This document shows, piece by piece, positions 60,801 to 64,000 of a stretch of DNA of 64,000 nt. Within the stretch, counting starts at the first letter, position 1. Each line of letters starts with the position of its first letter. The position numbers were made by a program, and so were the translations under genes. The stretch is from the NCBI RefSeq assembly GCF_963675165.1, contig NC_087392.1:2929001-2993000 (forward strand), written 5' to 3'. The notes beneath the pieces were generated by a model. That model ran no database searches. It saw only the letters and a list, made by a program, of their open reading frames with translations, and was not told the origin of the DNA. Source of the stretch: Halichondria panicea. Its lineage: Eukaryota > Porifera > Demospongiae > Suberitida > Halichondriidae.

Positions 60801-63800
60801 ATTTTAGAGCTGTAATAATAATTATTATCACCAATCAAGTATCATTTTTAAAAAGTAGAAAATATAATAAACTACTGCTTGATGTTAATAGTAATATTAG
60901 TTCCACCAGTAATAGATATGGTAGGCATAAAGTTCTCTTGGGAATCTTGTTGCTTGAGACACACGCTTAGACTTCGGTTCTTGCTCCTCAACTGTAGACA
61001 CAGTCTTACAATTTAGAACATCATAGGTAGCTTGTTTGAGATTCGTTTGTAAGCTCTAACCCCGTCCGTGCTCGAGTGGCCTGTTCTGCTCATAATCAGT
61101 TCATCGACTTGAGCATCAAATAGTCTAGTTGCCGAAGACACTCTCAACGAATGATTGGTATAATGCCCATCATATCCTCCATCTTTCATCAGGTTGTACA
61201 CCACTTTGGACAGGACATTGGACATTTTTCAAAAAATGCATAATACACACACTCAGTATAAGGCAGGTTTACGGTGGCCCTGAGCGCTACTCTAGTTGGT
61301 AGTTCATACTTGATAGTTCAAACGTGTAGTTGGTAGTTCGCAGTTGCTACTTGATAGTTCAAATGCGTAGTTGGTAGTTTGCAGTTGCTACTTGATAGTT
61401 CAAACACGTAGTTGGCAGTTGGGAGTTGGCAGTTGGCAGTTGGGAGTTGGGAGTTGGTAGTTGGTAGTTGGGAGTTGGGAGTTGGTAGTTGGCAGTTGGG
61501 AGTTGGTAGTTGGCAGTTGGCAGTTGGCAGTTCGTAGCCTTTAAACTTTGCAATAGCCTGCTTTTAAATTATGATACTGGGACCGATATCTAGCTGGCCT
61601 AAGACGGCAATATTAATTTTATATGTACACATCTAGGTAGGGAGATCATTTCAAGTCTAATCCTCATGTACCAGATCCCAGCAGGGAGGGGGGAATTATA
61701 GAAACAGGTTTTGCATGGCACTTTTAGATTATATTGAGGCTATTTAAAGTTATGGTTAAAAGATTAGAGGCAGTGCAAAGATCTACATGTACATGCTAAC
61801 TGCAAAGTTTAAAGGTCACGAACTACCAACTGCCAACTCCCAACTGCGAACTACCAACTACCAACTGCCAACTGCGAACTACCAACTACCAACTGCCAAC
61901 TCCCAACTGCGAACTACCAACTACCAACTGCCAACTGCCAACTGCCAACTGCCAACTGCCAACTACCAACTGGAGTAGCACTCAGGGCCACCGTACAGGT
62001 TAGTTCAATGTACTGTGTAATAATTATGCTAGTTAGTTCAATGTTCAAGGGCCTGTTATCAGTGACTCACTGATCACTAAATCGATTGGGAGGGAAGTTG
62101 CTTTTGAGGCCTTGCCTGTAGTTGAACGAGCTCCTCTGATGGCTGGGATTGAAGATCTTAAGAGTGAGAACGAGAGGTGGCATCTCAGCCAATTCATTGT
62201 GGAGGTATAGGGTTGGTCCCATTTTGCGGCCAGGAGGGTGGCAAGACGCTTGTAGGTGGATGTTGAAGCGGGGCGGAGTGTGTGGCTTCTGCACGACCAC
62301 TAATTGACCGAGGCGCAGTCATGCCTCAGCAACAACACTCCTGGGGTTCTCAATACTACTAAGAAACCTAGTACACCTAGTCTAACTAATACTTTGTTCA
62401 ATATTTAATATGACGTGTTCTGACAATACTTGACATTAATCAATTATTAGTAACTGTTTGACAACAATAATAATGATATTCATACACATGTCACATTCCT
62501 GAGTATCACGGAAAAACGGTGGGTTCGACCATAGATAAACGAAAGAAAGGGATAGGCAACACCCCACGTGATGCTAGATAAATGTAGGTAAATGCAGTGT
62601 GTGACGTCACACCCTCTGGTTGGAGGCGAGTTGCGCTCAAGAAAGTACACAATGATCACTATATCTGCTTATTTTTCTCGTAGGGGGCCTAAAAGAGAAA
62701 TTCAAAGCAATCAGGCATCATGCACACATACACCCAGCACTACTGATAGCTACAGCTGCTATGTTAGTGCCGAGCTTTCTTTTATTCAGCTTGATTTGTG
62801 TGAAAAAACACCAAATTGTCAGTTTGTGTACCTCTATCTCCAATATGAAATAATTTTATAACATACATGTTTCACAGAATTAAAGTGTGTTTTTAACTGC
62901 ATGGAACAAAGCATATTTTCCAGCTCTCAATGCAGTGAAGTAGTGGCAGCACCATATGAAACGTTTCTCCAAAGTCCAGAAAGTTTGCGTACCTCTCCTG
63001 CTCTTACTGTAGACTCGCAAGCCGTCACTGTTGCAGGCGAACAGTAGACTGGTCAAACTCCGTGTAGAGACTCGTGTAAGGTTTGCCACGATATTTGTGG
63101 CAACTAACTGCATGCGGTTACCGCAAGATCGTTGATAGTGACGTATCACTAGAAAACTCTACGTAGCACAGCAGTATAGTGACGTCACGAAAACCGCAGC
63201 CACTTAGAATCTATCTGATATGCTGACTGTGCAACACGAGTCTCTACACGGAGTTTGACCAGTCTACTGTTCCCCTGCAACAGTGACGGCTTGCGAGTCT
63301 ACTCTTACTGTACATGGTAATCTAGTTTGAGGTGCTCTAAGACACAGTTTAGGTATTAGAAAGTGGAACACAAGTATCTTTATCTGTATTGTGTGATCGA
63401 AGAGATGGCATTTGAAGGACTTGGGAACAGACCTGTTATGGTTTGTAGAGAGTACTGACACCCCCTTTGGAGCTCACTTCCTCATCACTTTGCATAAGCA
63501 GCTCTAGATTAATAGCCTATGTCTAAGTGTATCTGGTGTCCTCAAGAGCACAGCTTGCTATAATACTACAAACTATAAAATCTTTACTGACATTTTGAGT
63601 GCACACACCCCTTTTTGGCCCCTTTTTAGCAACTCGCCTCATCCAAACGGAAGTGCTGGGCGTTGCCTATCCCTTTCTTTCGTTTATCTATGATTCAACC
63701 AGACGTCCTTCCCCCTTCGACGGCTGCTCGCGAGACTAACCATTGACCTTGTGGAAGCAAATCGCTGCCATAGGGTTAATGGTAGTTGGGCGGAGCCAAA

Positions 63801-64000
63801 CCCTGGACGCTCACGGTGAGCGTCCAGGGTTTGGCTCTGCCCAACTAAGGTTAATGGTAGGATGAGCAGCACTATGCTCATACCGATATACATTTCTACA
63901 TGATACTTAACTTGTGTCTACCTTTTAGCCATTGAAATCTTCTCCCAGCCATTGAAGCTACCACAAACAAATACTTCCTTGCCTCCTCCATCCCAGGAGA
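50217..64000 (-). CDS. RRM-KH-ADP-ribosyltransferase (PARP10/14-like), possibly with N-terminal CBM48; 5' end off window
   Basis: The model is complement(join(50217..53379, 53493..54805, 55013..55077, 55127..55181, 55243..55345, 63922..>64000)). From the ATG at 54805 the protein has 1491 aa. It has three RRMs: the first at about 26-105 has RNP2 VFVGSI and RNP1 KGFGFITF; the others are FTVKLTCLPRSLTNEQL and RTVSLDHVDSLVSAEEL. A long series of KH-like units follows, without macrodomains. The C-terminal ART domain has LFHGTR (His about 1366), TANYFA (Tyr about 1398) and VFMTYDND (Val where PARP1 has Glu988). His-Tyr-Val predicts mono-ADP-ribosylation. The four upstream exons encode a CBM48 (KEVFVCGSFNGWEKISMAK, EGRHEYKFVVDGEW, NDSGALNNV) as in AMPK-beta, and join in phase. 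If they are a separate gene, translation starts at 54805. Confidence 0.8.
55787..56107. mobile_element. pogo/Tigger-like MITE, copy 3
   Basis: The ends tacagtagaacctcgattat and ataatcgaggttctactgta are perfect inverses, with TA at both ends as in pogo/mariner target sites. An internal 25-bp direct repeat (cataaacatgcctgtgtcca-like) lies at 55950-56000. Confidence 0.75.
56286..56672. mobile_element. TIR element, 'taggcctattctgtgtttt' family
   Basis: The left arm ttagagtaggcctattctgt ... agtaagtcgacctttacta mirrors the right arm tagtaaaggtcgacttact ... acagaataggcctactctaa. Arms are about 75 bp and the loop about 190 bp. Confidence 0.75.
56640..56825. repeat. Degenerate tandem repeat 'acatcgacctttatgacgtcgactctt'
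   Basis: Units of about 25-30 bp built on catcgactctt and cgacctttatgacgtcgact are repeated about six times, next to the TIR element from whose end they may derive. Confidence 0.65.
57353..57812. mobile_element. R1 element, truncated copy interrupted by a MITE
   Basis: Sequence matching 14258-14480 (gtttgctcatgaa, ctgtatgacaagtatca) is split by a gcgggtaattttcg-related MITE at 57471-57713, then resumes with gaagctctgagcgat. Confidence 0.65.
57820..59322. mobile_element. R1 element copy split by a 0.9-kb insertion
   Basis: The left end ttaaggttgcggtaaacag (57818) and the right end ggttgaccgtaaccttaa (59322) are inverses. Homology to the 14258-14845 copy breaks near 57873 and resumes near 58786 (ccatgataaaaatac). 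The insert begins ggggcgagcgag and ends ctcgcttcgctcgcccc. Confidence 0.65.
58297..58640. repeat. Imperfect tandem repeat, unit about 60-70 bp
   Basis: Five diverged units share gacctg at the start, gcgtgcc or similar in the middle and tctgagctgctct at the end. They lie inside the 57873-58786 insertion. Confidence 0.65.
59595..60168. mobile_element. TIR element with about 65-bp arms
   Basis: The left arm (agcctcgattccaggccgat ... tgatagtgcgcatgcg, 59585-59650) is the inverse of the right arm at 60098-60165. An ORF at 59471-59875 overlaps the left arm and has no recognised domain. Confidence 0.75.
60465..60539 (+). pseudogene. RecQ-like helicase exon fragment
   Basis: The frame reads KLGYKELKPNQKLA before a donor-like gtaagt at 60540. 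F/Y-x-x-L-(K/R)-P-x-Q is the Q-motif region of RecQ-type helicases. No neighbouring helicase exon is visible, so it is probably a relic. Confidence 0.4.
61013..61225 (-). pseudogene. Tyrosine recombinase C-terminal fragment (Crypton/QRICH1-like)
   Basis: The 70-aa frame contains TNHSLRVSSATRLF, then SRTGHSSTDGVRAYKR. H-x-x-R, G-H and the terminal Y are the arrangement of catalytic residues in tyrosine recombinases. The T-G-H-x-S-x-x-x-V-R-x-Y-K-R pattern is that of Crypton-derived proteins (ZMYM2, QRICH1, KCTD1). The upstream catalytic Arg region is absent, so it is partial. Confidence 0.6.
61272..61996. mobile_element. Inverted-repeat element with minisatellite arms
   Basis: The outer ends cggtggccctgagcgctact (61272) and gtagcactcagggccaccg (61974-61994) are inverses. 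Inside them lie (gttggtagttggcagttggg)n at 61300-61540 and its inverse at 61815-61975. Confidence 0.8.
62532..63693. repeat. Inverted repeat pair, 31-bp arms
   Basis: The sequence catagataaacgaaagaaag-ggataggcaac at 62532-62562 recurs inverted at 63663-63693, directly inside the right arm of the 3.5-kb element. Confidence 0.6.
63004..63306. mobile_element. Inverted-repeat element with about 70-bp arms
   Basis: The left arm (tagactcgcaagccgtcact ... gtagagactcgtg, 63008-63076) is mirrored at 63237-63303, with a few mismatches. The loop of about 160 bp has no ORF. Confidence 0.75.
63784..63846. repeat. 31-bp-arm hairpin flanked by 12-bp direct repeats
   Basis: Arms 63784-63814 and 63816-63846 are inverses with one mismatch and a 1-nt loop. 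ggttaatggtag occurs at 63774-63785 and 63849-63860, on both sides. Confidence 0.85.

Larger units (their letters stand above)
60248..63738. mobile_element. 3.5-kb element with 45-bp terminal inverted repeats
   Basis: The left arm 60248-60292 (tagtctcgcgagcagccgtc ...) and the right arm 63694-63738 match as inverses with two mismatches. Inside lie a RecQ-like fragment, a tyrosine-recombinase-like ORF and further inverted repeats. It may be one composite element or nested insertions. Confidence 0.6.
55346..63921 (-). other. 8.6-kb intron made largely of mobile elements
   Basis: The intron between the two central CBM48 exons holds at least eight inverted-repeat elements, several nested, plus tyrosine-recombinase-like and helicase-like fragments. 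They are listed separately. No host exon is recognised inside. Confidence 0.7.
55013..64000 (-). other. CBM48 (AMPK-beta-type glycogen-binding) exons
   Basis: Exons 63922..>64000, 55243..55345, 55127..55181 and 55013..55077 encode about 100 residues. Conserved carbohydrate contacts of CBM48 are present: two Trp (GWEK and GEW), Lys in YKF and Asn in NNV. No AMPK-beta C-terminal ASC domain follows; the chain continues VSSAVSSAMSQDSHASSED and then splices in phase to the RRM exon. Confidence 0.8.

Noticed and set aside
61359-61978. ORFs on both strands reading (L-P-T-A-N-Y-Q)n
   Set aside because: They are minisatellite translations; an open frame in a short-period repeat carries no coding evidence.
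1-64000. tRNA, rRNA or CRISPR loci
   Set aside because: I saw no cloverleaf with A and B boxes, no rRNA sequence and no repeat-spacer arrays; the tandem repeats found are minisatellites or exon duplications.

Overview
The window is eukaryotic, animal-type nuclear DNA. Coding exons are joined by GT-AG introns, many only about 54-60 bp long, and the intergenic and longer intronic sequence is AT-rich and full of short inverted-repeat elements. The gene set is metazoan (POU class I homeobox, FAAP100, cation-independent mannose-6-phosphate receptor, DCAF6, KLHDC2, ZDHHC, PARP10/14-type ADP-ribosyltransferase). Compact genes and an intronless POU gene suggest an early-branching animal, most likely a demosponge. 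That placement is an inference.

Layout from left to right. 1-2288(-): 3' truncated secreted protein with two LolA-like domains. 2810-3823(+): POU class I transcription factor. 5277-10131(+): mitochondrial ATP synthase OSCP. 10413-10781(-): TMEM242, an ATP synthase assembly factor, convergent with OSCP. 11081-13748(+): ZDHHC palmitoyltransferase with two alternative 26-nt exons carrying the DHHC motif. 13929-19240(-): DCAF6. 19334-21927(+): FAAP100, only 93 bp head-to-head from DCAF6. 22163-34460(-): 23-exon CI-MPR/IGF2R homologue of about 2387 aa with about 15 repeats and a GGA-type acidic sorting signal at its C-terminus. 34874-37322(-), 40886-44268(-) and 48295-49441(+): three genes built from one unrecognised Cys-rich extracellular module, interleaved with KLHDC2 (38079-40766,+). 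50217-64000(-): RRM/KH/ADP-ribosyltransferase gene whose exon phases join it to upstream exons for a CBM48 glycogen-binding domain; the last of these lies at the window edge across an 8.6 kb intron packed with transposable elements.

Functional themes. OSCP and TMEM242 both serve ATP synthase. DCAF6 and KLHDC2 are substrate receptors for cullin-RING ubiquitin ligases. The CI-MPR is a lysosomal sorting receptor. The Cys-rich family beside it has signal sequences, membrane anchors and poly-Asp tails that suggest surface or endosomal receptors, but its function is unknown.

Most novel candidates: the Cys-rich module family with a recent 499-bp exon-intron amplification; the mutually exclusive DHHC exons; and the possible CBM48-RRM-KH-ART fusion. 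Exon models were built by eye from reading frame, splice consensus and phase agreement, and total CDS lengths divide by three wherever the model is complete.
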